Positions 1-12,800 of a stretch of DNA of 64,000 nucleotides are shown piece after piece. A program made the position numbers and the translations under genes. Within the stretch, counting starts at the first letter, position 1; every line of letters starts with the position of its first letter. This stretch comes from Daphnia carinata (lineage: Eukaryota; Arthropoda; Branchiopoda; Diplostraca; Daphniidae), in assembly GCF_022539665.2 (NCBI RefSeq), contig NC_081336.1, positions 7,974,778 to 8,038,777 on the forward strand. Direction: 5' to 3'. The notes below the pieces were generated by a model. It had not been told where the DNA came from. It searched no databases and was given only the letters and a program-made list of their open reading frames with translations.

Positions 1-3000
1 CCCAGACACACGTTTTCAAACGTTCACAATTTCAAAATTCAACACTTGCTTTTGGAAAAATGAAAAGATATATCTCGCATCGATCCTTTACTGTACACAA
101 TCTACGAACAGTTTAAGAAAAAGAACTAGAAAAATCGATAGCAGACGACCACTTGTTTGCGCGCCAATGGAATTCTCACCCCTCAGAGAAAAAGAATTTG
201 CCCGTTTCTCTTTCTCCCCTCCCCCCCTTTCTCCACGATGTCTTCAATCGTCCATCAAAAACAACATCAAAATTGTCTTAGTACCGTACCTTTTTTCTGT
301 GTAGAGATGCAAAACGGCGTGCAATGTCGACTGACGGTAACAGTAGTGTGCTGTCGTCTTTCCGAAAACAAAATAACAGAGTCACGAGTTGTTCGTTTCG
401 CTTCACTCGAATGTTTGTGCCTCTCGACGACGACCTGCCGTACAAAAGTAAAAACCATGCGGCCGAGTTGATGCAGGATGGGATAGTAGAGGGAGGGAGA
501 GGGACCCTCAGGGCCATCTGTAACAGCGCCGCCCTGGTGGAATCTCTTAACAAGAATTTTTAAAACTGTGACGAAATAATGAAAAAAAAACCCTCTCAAC
601 TGAGACGATATGAATGTTGTTTGGAATCGACACGAAGAACTAGTGGAGAGTAAGAAAAAACAAAGAAACAAAAAATATGTATATAGTCGGTAACAAAAAG
701 AAGAATTACGATTCGACGATAGCGTGATGTGCATCTCGCACGGCATTGTTTAGCAGACAACACAACGGGTCCCGTCATCTTGCAATCGACGTGTGTGCGT
801 GTCGAATGGAGATCTGAAATGCGATACGGCCATTTTTTTTTCTTCTTTTTTTTTTAACCGGTCGTTGTCTAGTCTTCCACCCTAACTGATTCCTCGTGTA
901 ATGGAACGCTGTTGAGAGAGAGAGAGAGAGGAGGGGAGGAACGAAATGATACGGCAAAGGTGTGTGACGTCACACAGTGCCCTCTCTCAGGTCGTCGTTT
1001 TACACCGTTGAAATCCGATAAAGTCTCGAGTATGGAAATACACTGTCGACGATGAGCCTTGTCCACAGCGTGTTCATACTTTCGTGTAAGGTCCACCCAT
1101 GTTCGCCGTGTAAATCTCTACTCTTTTTTATGTTTCAAGTCTCTTCCTCATCCTAAAGCTTCTTTCAATCGATACATTTGCATACCGAGTCATCGGTTTT
1201 TTTTTTTTTTCCTTTTTTTCTCGGCTTTGAATATGGAATGTTTCTGTATTGGATTTCGGTAATGTAATTAAAAACAGAGAATGAAGAAGAAGAAAGGTCT
1301 GTGTGACGTTCATGTTTTCTTTTCTGAAAAACAACAAATGTCAACGCATTTCACATTTCGGATACAAGATGGCGTTCATACAACCATCAGTCAAGAAAAA
1401 AATAGGGAAACAGTTAATGTGCCATTGTTGCAGGCATGAATCTCCTCGACTTGGAGAACCGGGATAAAGCAAATGATCAAGGCTACATACCTGGTGTCTA
1501 GATGATTCAACCTTTTTTCCTTTAAAGAAAAGATGCCTTTAAAACAAGAGAATCCCGTCGGCCAAAACGGGATTTATTTAGACTGGACGGCTACAGCAGG
1601 GAGCACTGTCTAGCAGCCAAATGGAGCTTCTACTTCTTTTTTTGTTATCACCCTTTCTGAGAAACTATTTACGATGTACCGAAAACCCCCAAAATAAAAT
1701 TGTTATTACTTAAAACCATCCAAACAAAACAGAAAAAAAAGGTATTTTTGACAAGTCTTTGTCACCTCACGGGGTCGGCTAAAAGAAATGCAATTACACT
1801 GCCACCTGGATGCAGAACTATAAACATTCCTTCAAGAAAGATGTTCTCAGGCAAAAAGAACCCTAAGCATTTTTTGGCATTCGAGTTTTTCGACGTTTTC
1901 CTGATGACGCCGTCAGCCGCCATCTTTAATTCGAGTTCAATACAAAATGTTGACGGAGAAAAGAGCAATTTCAGGGATTTCATTTACAACACGTTATTAG
2001 AAGACTGAAAATCAACAGACAATTCTGTGAAACCATTCGACATTTAAGGAAAAGTGAATGTTTTATTCGGTCATTATTTTCAACAAAAAACAAATTTCTG
2101 ACGAAAATGGAGGAGAAACAGGGCGACGTCTTTCAAGAGGAAGGTCTTTACTTCTCTTTTTCGTTCGTTTCTTTTGTGTATTACAACTGAATAAAAGAAC
2201 ACTTGGAGCGTGTAGTCTGAAGAACTCGCTCTTGCACAACGACGTCTCGCCATTGGAAGCCATCGGTGGCAGCTCTGTTCCTGTTTAGACCCTTTTATTC
2301 AAATGCCTTGGACCGTTCTTTTCAACCAACAAAAAAAAAAAAAGAAAATCTCAACTTTTTCTTCGTCAAGAGGCATTCTTTCTTTTTAATTTTCATTATT
2401 ATTATTTTCCAAGGGCGTCATTATAATGTATATCTGATTTATTCAATTCGCTTGAAAAATAATAATAAACAAAAATGGCTTCTCATTTTGGCGGGGGGAA
2501 AACTGTCTGATAAAAGAAACGACGCAATCAGATTTTACGTTTCTAGTTTTTTGCAGTGTTCATCAACACCTGTTTCGAACACACACACAGCTCGATCTTT
2601 GATATTTTTTTACCTTACATAAAATAAAAACTAACAGTGCAAAATCAAATTCCTGTTTTTTTTGTTTTTTTTTAAGTCAAGTGTAAATGAACTTAAAAGG
2701 GCGTTCGTATCGATTCCAAAGCCGCCAAACATTTGAATATTGCTTTTAAAAAACGTTCGTGTTGGCGGCAATTGTTCAACTCGATCACTCTAATAGCAAA
2801 AAGGTTTTTTTATTTTTTTTTTTTTTTGGAAAGAAAACAATTGAATGTCTTTCAAATGGAAGAGATAAACGAGTAAAGTAGACTCTTTCGGGAATAATCC
2901 GGTTGGAGGGCGGGAATAATGGTAGAAGGAATGTTATTCTACCTGTTCAAGAGAAGCAAACTGTTCTTTTTAAAATAAAATAAGCCTTCCAGCAGGGATC

Positions 3001-6000
3001 AATGTCACGTATATATAGACATGTGGCGTTCACCCCCCTTCCTTTAGTTATGTGTCCAGCAGGTCTTTTTCCAAATTTTTTCAAAAATGTCCTTATATGA
3101 CTCGAGAAAAAAAGGAATCAATCTGTGCCAGTCAACCAAGGGTGAGTATGTCCGTCTGTTATTTTTTTTTTTATATACACCCTTTTAAAACGAATCAAAA
3201 GGAACTCTTTCAATGTTCTCCCCCATCGTCTACAGTTCTTGTGTATCTGCCACTTAGCATTCCCCATTTACATGTCGGATGTTGATGAAATTTTTTTTTT
3301 TTATGATATAAAAATAAGGGGAGGATTGATACAATAATATGAAAAAAAAAAGTGAAAATTTTGAGTTGGTTTTCTCGCTAAAATGGAGGGGAAAAAAAAA
3401 AGAGGAGAGCTATTTACCAACACCACAAAGCGTTTTAGATATGATGTAGCACTCGGTCAACTGGAACAACAGCATTGTTGATGCACGGAGAGAAAAGAGC
3501 CGATAAGAATTGAAAGAGCTCATTCCTCTAAATATATATAAAGGAATCGTGACTCTTCGTTTTTTTTTTCTTTTTTCATTTGCCTTTTTTTTTTCAAATA
3601 AGAAATGAGGAGCAGCACCGATGGTGAAAATTCGATGGACAAAAGGAGCTGTTTCTAAACTACCTTAGTATTATTAAAAGCAACAGACTCTCCAACTTCA
3701 AAAATCAACTTTTACTTTTATTCAAAAATTTAAATATTCTTCTTTTTTTTTAAAGGTCCCGAAACAAAACAAGAAGATCGTGATTTCAACGTTGCACGGT
3801 CTTCCCTTGCCAAAAAAAAAAGGGGGCGGTAGAAAAAAAATAAATAAAAAAGTTAGGCATATCTAATCCTATATAGTTTGTCCAGCATTTTATATCCCCC
3901 CATTCCTCCTCCTACAAGGATACCCTCCCCCCCCCCCTTAAAAAAAAAAAAAGAGATTCAGGAAACTGGACGTACCGCACCGGACCATTTTTTTTTTGTT
4001 ATGTTTTTGAAGTCTTTGGGGCTTCAAAGAAACGGAACTTGATATTGGAGCTGTCCGAACAGTTTAGTGGGTGCGCTCCAGTCGGTTGCACGCGTTCATC
4101 GCCAACGGGGGAAAAACCGTCGGGACTCTTTTGAAATAATTCGGAATATATATATTTAAAAAAAAACAACGTCATGTGGGCGTTCATGCACAGCACTGTC
4201 CGTCTTTTGCATCCCAACAAAAAGAAAAGGTACGTTCTTTTTTTGTTTTGTTTTTCACATATATTTAAATTGCGACAATGTGTCGAGAAATAAAAAGTAG
4301 CAACGAGAAAGAAAAAAAAAACGGGAGCCGCGTTGTTGATCATCATCAACATGTTCGCGTGAGCTGCGAAAAAAAGGTCAAGTGCGTGATGTTTCGATCG
4401 ACGTGAAAGAGCCTCATTTTTCAGATTGTGTGTACAATCTACATCGCCTGCGGCACAACAGTCCGTGAAAAATGCGACCGCCAATTCGAAAAAAAAAAAC
4501 ATCCATTTTTATACGAAAGAAAATAAAAGATGATTCCATAAAAAAAACGATGCATTTATTACAGGTAGAAAATAGAAAAAAAGGGGGACGGTTGGGTTCA
4601 TTGTCATTACCTTTCCATTAATGGCTGTATGTATATATTTTTGTGACGTTCATCGGTCAGGTCTTGAAATGGAGTCATCTTACAGTCCCCCCCTGTTGCT
4701 GCTGCTTTACATTTTATAATGACCGTCATTAGATGACATAGACACGTTAATAGCAGCTCCCAAGAAAACAAAAATGTTCACATTTTATACAGAAAACCTC
4801 CATCTTGAATCGATGTGACTGAAAATGGAAACATTTTTTTTTTTTTTTTTTTTGAAATTGCCGCCATATAGACGCTCCATTAATTACATGCGCGTTGGCA
4901 CGCAACTCTAGGATCCTTTGAGAAACAAAAGAGACCATCATCTCTTTCTTTTTATGTGAAAGGGAAAACCACTTGAAATGTTTCAAGTGCCTTACAACAT
5001 CTCAATCGTGTTGATTGATTTTTTTTTTTTTCAAAAAGAAATTGTACCCCGGCCAATTTAAATATCTGGCAGGGTTCGTTGACACGTTCTTTTGTTTTTT
5101 TACATTTTTCTCGTTAAGGCTAGTGATCTCGAACATTTTTCGAAGAAAATTCTTTTTTTTTTTTTAAATATATTTTGAATTAAAAAAAAAAAGGACGCCA
5201 TTTTCCAAACGATACGCTTCAATAAATGCAACACTGCAATTCGTGAGAGAGAGATCGATAGTTGTTATCTTCGGGAAAACATCCAACATGGTCTCTTCGG
5301 CCATTGTACAAGAATCCCAGTGAGATCGTGAACATTTGCTCGCGATATATATGAAGAGAGAAAGTGTCTAGCGGACATCATATAAGAGATGTCGTGTGGC
5401 ATCCTGGGCGCCTTTTATCTCGCACGAAAAACGCATTTCGTGCAACACATCCCCCCCTCCTCCCTTCCTTAGAGAGAGAAAAAAAAAATAGAAAGTAGTG
5501 AGGTCGACTCGTTTTCACAAAAAAAAAAAATAAAATAAAACTAATAAGGTATATATGCTTATTGGGCGTGGTGTGGTGTTGTACTTTCACGACAGCCGTG
5601 ATCCTCATTTGTTTATCGCGAAAGAGAAAGTGATGATGGGATGATTTTTAATAATAGAGAAGAGAAAATGTTTTTGCCCCGTTATGTTTTACAAATTTGT
5701 TTTTTCGTTGGAGAAGAAATGATTTGTTTTCAATTTTTTGAACATTATCGAAAATTGTCAGCGATTCGTGAACAATGTGGGCTCCAAAAAAAAAAAAAAG
5801 GCCTTTGTTTATTTTGGGGTTGTGTTGCAAAAGGTAGGGAGGGGGGGGGATAACAATTGGATTCAAGTTTTCCATTTTGTAGGTGTGTCTGTGTATAGAA
5901 GCGAAGCCGTGTGACGACCAAAATCTGTTCGAGTGTGTCGACAATATCCCCAATGACTCGACTATGACGTCATTTAACCAGGCGACAATCACGAAACTTA

Positions 6001-9000
6001 AAGGGAAAAGGAAGTTCGCGACCTTTTTTTTTTTACAAAGCCAATCGATTTACATTTTTTTTTTTTAAATAAAAATAATTTTCTTGCATCTGTACAGAAA
6101 TGGGTGGGATGTAGAATAAATATTTAAATTTTTTAAAAAATGTGATTTTGAAAAACTAACAAAGAAAAATTCAAAGTTGCCTCTATTATTATTATTGGAA
6201 AATAAAGAGAGAGAGATGAGAATATGCGCAAACGCCCCATCGAAGAAAATTGCCATGTTGTGTGCATCTTTTTTTTTTTTTTTTTATATCGGCAATGATT
6301 AGAAAGAAATATTCGTGAGTCGGTCGATCACCGAAGAACGGGATTTCATGATTATTGTGGGCTTTAAAAAAATTTGAATATTTTCTATTTTTTTTTTTTT
6401 TCTTTAAATTAGACTCTATAGTTAACTGACCCAATTGGAATCTCGATGAACGGCTAACAATGAAACAAGACAATTAAAATGATTGAAATAAAAAATTCCG
6501 GAGAGCTTATTAGCTTCACAGGAAATCATGACTGGACGTCAAACATTAAAGTCACCACTTTATGCATCAGAAATGTAATTCCTTTTGATGTATTTCAATT
6601 GTTATCGAGTTGATAAACGACGTGTCTTGCGGGGGAGCTTACACACATAGAGAATTGTTTTCATTTTGCCCAATCAGCGATTGGCCATCGTGATGGCAGC
6701 AACAGCTGCCTCCTGTTCAAGACAAATATAAAATATGGCGCTTCCTGATGATAAACCCCGTTATCTTTATGCAGATGAAAAGTTTCCTATTATAGTATGT
6801 ACTTTATTACGATGATTATAATATCACGAAAGAAATGTATTTTTATTTCTTGTGTCTGTGTGTGTGTGTGTCCGAAAATGTGCTCATATTCAAATGAGCA
6901 GCAAGACAGCGCCATTTTCACGAAGGCAACATCTTTTTTCACGTTACAAGTTTTCGCCGTTTGGTCGGTCTCACGGTTTTCCGATGCTTCCACCTGCATT
7001 ACACACAAAATATATACAACTAACCGATAATTGACTCTCTCTCTCACTCCAGGCTTCTTCCTTTTTTTTTTCTTCCCCTTCTTTGACTACAGAAATTGAG
7101 GAAATCACCAAAAAAGGGAAAGAAGACCTTCCAATGCCCCTTTTTTTTCTTTCGTTTCCTCTCATTTCGACTATGGGGAGGGGGGGCTCATCAGCTGCTG
7201 GACGTCACCTTCTACGTATTGAATACAAGAAGGGAACCTGTAATATATCTGATACATTTAAATTCAGACACGTGATGAAATAAACTTGTAAAAAAAAAAA
7301 AAAAAGGGCGAACATTTTAATTCCTCTAGTCGTCTTTGGCTTGATGATATTTCCTCGAAAAAGAAGAGACAAAGAGCAATTTGAATGAGGGTGAAGAACA
7401 TGTGCGAGCACCGGAAAAGCTACGACCCTTTATTTTTTTTTTATTTTTTAGCCGTGGGAGAGATATTTTTTTCCGTCCTTATGTTTTCCTTTTTTTTTTT
7501 CTTGTGTCTTATGTTTATATATCCTATCTCTATTTTTTTTTTTTTTCTCAATGAAAAATGGATACCTGTCAAATGAAGGAAATATGGAATTTTTCAAGAC
7601 ATTCCTCTAGTGGCTTGTAAAATAAAAAAAATAAGAAATGTTTCTTTCAGATCGGAAAATAGAATTTAAATGCTATTGTACGGTACGTACACATGTCCGG
7701 AAATAAGATTTTGTCTTGATAAAAATAGAAAAAAAAATTGTTATCATTTTTCTTTCTTGAAATCGCAATCGTCCGTTATTCGAAAGGATTTGCCGATGAG
7801 TGAGGCAGATAGTTTCAGTATATAACTGCAGTTGGCATTCCTCGATTATTTCTTAATTCCTAATGAAACAATGTTAAGGTTAACTTGCATCAGCATTTCG
7901 AGAAAGAATCGAATCAAATCTCGAACACGTTGCCAATTGGCCGTTCTTTTCTTCTTTTTTTTATCTTTGACCATTCACTTCAATTTGGCAATACTGTTTT
8001 TGGCGGACGAATGAAGTAAAATGTGTGTGGAGGGGGGTGGCGACACCCTGTGGATTAAAACCAATTCGTTCGCATATAACCTTGGCGTATTTCTGTGTTT
8101 CCACTAATTAAATTTCGTGATGTTTCGAAAGAAAAAAGTGTTTCCAACTCGAACTTTTTGTGAAAGACACGAAATTTATCACGGACGTTTACTCAGCCGA
8201 CCGTGAATGTCTCAGTTTGATGAACGATCGTGTGGTCGTCTAAAAATAACCTCCAAAAAAAAAACGTACAAAGAAGATGCTCTTTTTATACAATATAATC
8301 AGAGTGGGAGGAATGTGTACAGATTTTGAAGAAAAATGACATCAAAACGTGCACATAATTCCCCCAGCACTGCGTGTAATCACAAAGATGGCCGTCGTCT
8401 GAATTACAGTCTTTTTCAGCATTCTTTCATAGCTCTATGTAAATCCTTTCATTATCATTTTTTTTTTTTTAACTCTAGCCATTTTTTTTTTCATCCTGCG
8501 AAAAAAAAACATTCAGTTATTATCAAAACAAAAATTGTTTCTATTTTCTTGAAACTGGGAAGGTTCTAAAAAAACGAGTCAAGTCTTTTAGTAGGCCAGC
8601 TGGTCCAGGTGTTTTATATGGACTCTTTGCCTAAAGCCCTTTTCTTTCTACGTAACATTATCATATCCTACCCGAAAACATGTCCATAATGTTTGCTTCT
8701 TATTTCTTTAATTTTAGTTTTTTTTTTTTGTGTGTGAGGAGGGGGGGTCTCCCACACGATCCACTTCCGTCACGACCATCCTGCCCCAAAAGAAAAGATC
8801 CACTAATGACTTGAAATCTTCTTTTTTTTTTAATATAATATTTTGTCCCTAACACAGAGAAAGAAACGTCGTGTGAACGAATGGTGGGGGGACCTCCAAG
8901 ATGACGAGGACATTCACAAAGCTCATTAAACTCCGTTTTTTTTTTTTTTGGCTGTTCAAAAAGATTTTTTTTATTTTGACCGCCGACAATGGCAACGTGT

Positions 9001-9895
9001 AGCAGACGCTTTTTTTTTTGGTGCGCGCCCGAAGGTGAAACCGCCATCTTGATTCTTTTTTCTTTTTTACGAGTTTAATAGACAAGTTCTATGAGAAAAA
9101 GAACTTTTTTTTCTTTCAGAGGGAGGGAAAACTCTCTCTCTAACTCTGTTCCCTCCCATATTTATTCTCCCTCTTTTCGAACCACCTACCACCCATCGCC
9201 CGACTATTCCAAGTCAGTCGAGGCTCGGCCACCAAGACGAGCGGTTGGGGAGGAATCGCCGTCTCTCGTTTTGTTAAACTATTTGATTTTAAACAATTCT
9301 CCACCACACGAAAGTAACAATTTACCAAATTTGATTCAGTTTTCTATTTGATAGAAAATGGCAAATTGAAAACGATTGATTGAGTGTGAAATATACCGGT
9401 GATTTCTGTGTGTGGTGTTCAACGTGGTCGCCTCGTGGTACCTCCCCTGTGCAAGCGTGTGTGTGTCTTGTGTGATAGTGTATCTCTAAGTGTGCAATTA
9501 AAATGATGGAATGCCATCATCTGATGCTTTTCAATCGTTAATCGGCTGAAACAGAATTTCACCATCTCGTTGAAATTAAAATTTTGCTATTTAATGCGGC
9601 ATCACGTTTGCGCCTTTGAAAGAGAAAAGAAATATGGCGTCACATGATGGCTAATACATTTCAACCGAAAAGCCATTACTGCGTCTCGAGCCTCTGAAAA
9701 AAAAAAAAAAAAAAGCTGTGCGAGTCGTGCACACATTTTCACGAAAGAGTCGACGATGGGCGGGTCCGTCATTTGTTGAGGCGTTTTCCAGTTCATCAGT
9801 TTGGGAAAAATTTTATTTTTGGAGGGGGGGGGGGGTTTCTCTGCACAAAGGGGGGAAAAAAAAGTCACGGACACGTTGTGTGGGTCATTGTCACC
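1..9895. other. Noncoding, homopolymer-rich region upstream of shroom
   Basis: No convincing gene is visible. The stretch is AT-rich with many runs of nine or more T or A, poly-C/poly-G tracts (for example near 3931 and 9824), a GA microsatellite near 905 and a TG microsatellite near 6855. Open frames here are short and dominated by poly-Phe or poly-Lys from the T and A tracts. It may contain 5' untranslated exons or promoters of the shroom gene, since the first coding exon found starts at 9896, but none can be placed. Short motifs TGACGTCA (965, 5965) and TTCGTGA recur here and are treated as findings. Confidence 0.6.
324..563 (+). CDS. Doubtful small ORF, 79 codons
   Basis: An ATG-initiated frame in the only stretch of the first 9 kb that is not poly-T rich. 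The predicted peptide has balanced composition (central FVPLDDDLPYKSK) and ends in a TAA at 561-563. No domain, signal peptide or relative is recognised. Overlapping frames on the other strand are also open, so this could be chance. It could also be the last exon of a gene lying left of the window, since no splice acceptor was established. I do not claim a function. Confidence 0.15.
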   Translation: MSTDGNSSVLSSFRKQNNRVTSCSFRFTRMFVPLDDDLPYKSKNHAAELMQDGIVEGGRGTLRAICNSAALVESLNKNF

Positions 9896-12800
9896 ATGGC
9901 GACGAAACGCGATCGCAAGACGGCCTTCCCCTTCATCAAACCCAAGGGCAGCATCAAGAAAGATGTCCAGCAGTACAGGTGGGTCTATTTGATATTCATT
10001 TGAAGAGTTGATGTTTGATCTGATTGTGTGTGTGTGTGTGTCTCAAACCCTGAGTTGGAATTAGGAAGACGTGACACGTCAACCTCAATCTCCTTTTTGT
10101 GTGTTCCTCCATTTTGATGGTAGTTAGATGGAGGGGGGGGGGAGAACCAGTTTTTTTCTTTTAATTTTTTAGCTTCTTGTTTTTTTTTTTTCATTGCATT
10201 TTCAAGAAAAACATCTTCAGTTTCCATGTTTTCCAATGCAACAAGTCGTGCTAAATTATTAGTATTTTTTTTTTTTGAACCGTTTCGAATTTCGAAAATG
10301 TTCCAATTTTTTAAGGGGGGAGGGGTTTCGTTTTGAGCCTTCAATCCAATAAACCTCCCGCGTTTTTTTTTTTAACAACACAATGATCGGTCAATGACGT
10401 TCTGACCGAAAAAGTTTGTGGCCCCCTAGCGGCAACTTCTGGTCCCCCCCCCCCTGAAAACAATCCATTCATCTACTTAAAGTAAATAAAAACTTTTTGA
10501 AATTCGTGATTGATGATTATTGTCTGCCCTACAGGGCATCAAACTCGCCTTACTTAATTTTTTTATCATGAAAGAATTAAAGTAAAAAAAAAAAAAAGAA
10601 AAACTTCCGTGGGAAGAAAAAATGGCAGCGTTTCGACGCCGCCATTTTGTATCGTTTGCAGCAGAATCATCGCCCTTGAACCTCTCTCTCCCTGCTTCTC
10701 TTTTGTTTCTTATTTTTGGCACTAAAAAGAAAAAAAAAAAAAAAAAGAAAGAACTTTACACGTTTCACTTTTTTTCTGTTAGCAACTCGCCCTCCCCCCT
10801 TGAGGGGTTTGTCGTTCGTGAACCGGTCGCGGTCTTTGTCCTCTTTCAATCAGTTGCGGCCGGATACGCTCCAATGAAAAGGGGAGGGGGACGGATGATA
10901 ACCTTCAGGTTGATCTCAAAAAAAAAAAAAAAAGTTCACAGCTCATTAATAAGGGCTAATCAGCATCCACAATTATTTAAAATGTTGATTCCGAGCTTCC
11001 TGTCGTTAAAACCCCCTACAAAATTCGATTCATTTTTAAACTCTACAAAAATAGACGAATTTTTTCTTATTGCAATTAAAACCCAGGGTGGCCTTTCTTT
11101 AAAAATGAAGACGTTGAGCATCTATTAGTTTCGCACGCTCTTGAAACATTTTTACCGACATTTCTTTTTTTTTTAACTTCATCTTCCCCAAAACTATTTT
11201 CCCTACCTCCCTTTTTCGTTAAAAGGGTATAGACACCCTCATCTTGTATTTTGAAAAGAATTTTTCCTTTAAACATAGCGGCAAACCTTCTTTATGAGGT
11301 TATTAGAGGGATGAGGGGGGGGGGAGGTCGGAGCGGCAACCCCCATTTTTATTTTTTTTAATGAACAGATCTTCTTTTCCATCATCAATAACAACATTCC
11401 TGACATTATTGCGTGGTCGTTTTGGGGTTAGAAAAAAAAAAAAATAAATTCAGGTGGGAAAGATGTTTTCTAATAAATTCAAAGTTATCGCGAAAGAAAC
11501 AAAATGCCAACGCAGACAGGTTTGAATCAAAGTAGATTTTAATTAAAACCTCTCGCTAAAAAAGATTGGAAATAAAAAAAACTGGTCGACGAAAGAACCT
11601 TGAGCTTGTCAATTCATCTCCCCCCCCCCTTTTTTTGATTTCACGTTTTTTTTTGTGCTTTGGGTTGGGTCGGCATTTCTGCGAAAACAATCTTTTTATT
11701 TGTATTGTCAGTTTTCTTTTTGTTTTGGCTATTTAGCGATGCAAATTCGAAACAAATCTGACCGTTTCCCCTTGTACTTTCAATGTCGAAACATGAAAGA
11801 TTACTTTTTTTTTTCGATTATCATGTAATTGAATCGATTGACATTGAAAAAAAAAAAACGACTCCTCCCTCTTTTGATTCAAGGATTTAAAAAAAAATTT
11901 CGCGAGATGGTCAGGTGATGACAAAATAAATTCCAAGGTTTTAACCTCATTTTCTTTTTGAATGATTCTCACTTTCCGTTTTTTTTGTTTTTCTATTAAA
12001 AATATTCTTTGCACGTGTTAGAAAAATGATCTTCCCCGTGAAAGTCGTGAAAAAAAAAAAATGAAAGTCCCTTCAATGGGCTTTAAATTGATTTCCACCC
12101 TCTTTAACTAGGGACATTCGTTGTTATTTTTTTTTTTTTTTTTTACCTCGATGATGTAATATATGTAAAAATAACGTTATCCCCCTTAAGTTTCTTTTAG
12201 GGTCGTTTTGTGGTTTGAAAAAAAAAAATAAGCTCTTGTGTGGGTTTCTTTTTTTTTTTCTCGTTCGTGACCTTTTCGCCTTCTCCCGTTGATTGTTCTT
12301 CCTTCTCTTTGCATTCTCTCTCTCTCCCACTTTTTTTTATTCCAAAACCTCTTTTTTTTTTTTTCCCGCTCCACCATCTCACTCCCCTCCCAAATGATGA
12401 ATACATACGTGTAGTTTGCCCGAGAGCATCATCCCGATATATGCCCGCGGGCAAGGTGAAACACGTATAGAAGAAAACACCTCTCACGAACTCGGGGAAG
12501 AAAAAAAAAAAAAATCTTCCGGCTCATCTAACCCTCTCCGTTTTCTATGCAAAGAGAGAGCTGAATTTTGAGATGTAAATTTTTTATTTAATTCAAATGT
12601 ATAAAAAAAAAAAAAAAGGACATACGCGTGTAGGAAAAAAGAAAACATTTTTTTTTTTTTTTTTTTAGAGTTTGGTTACGCGCTCAATTGAACACGTAAA
12701 CGAGCGGGTAAAACAAACGACGATAGGGGGAAATGGGGGGGGGGACCGTAAAAATAATCCATTTGGAAAAAAAAAGATTAAAACTAAGTCATCAATGACA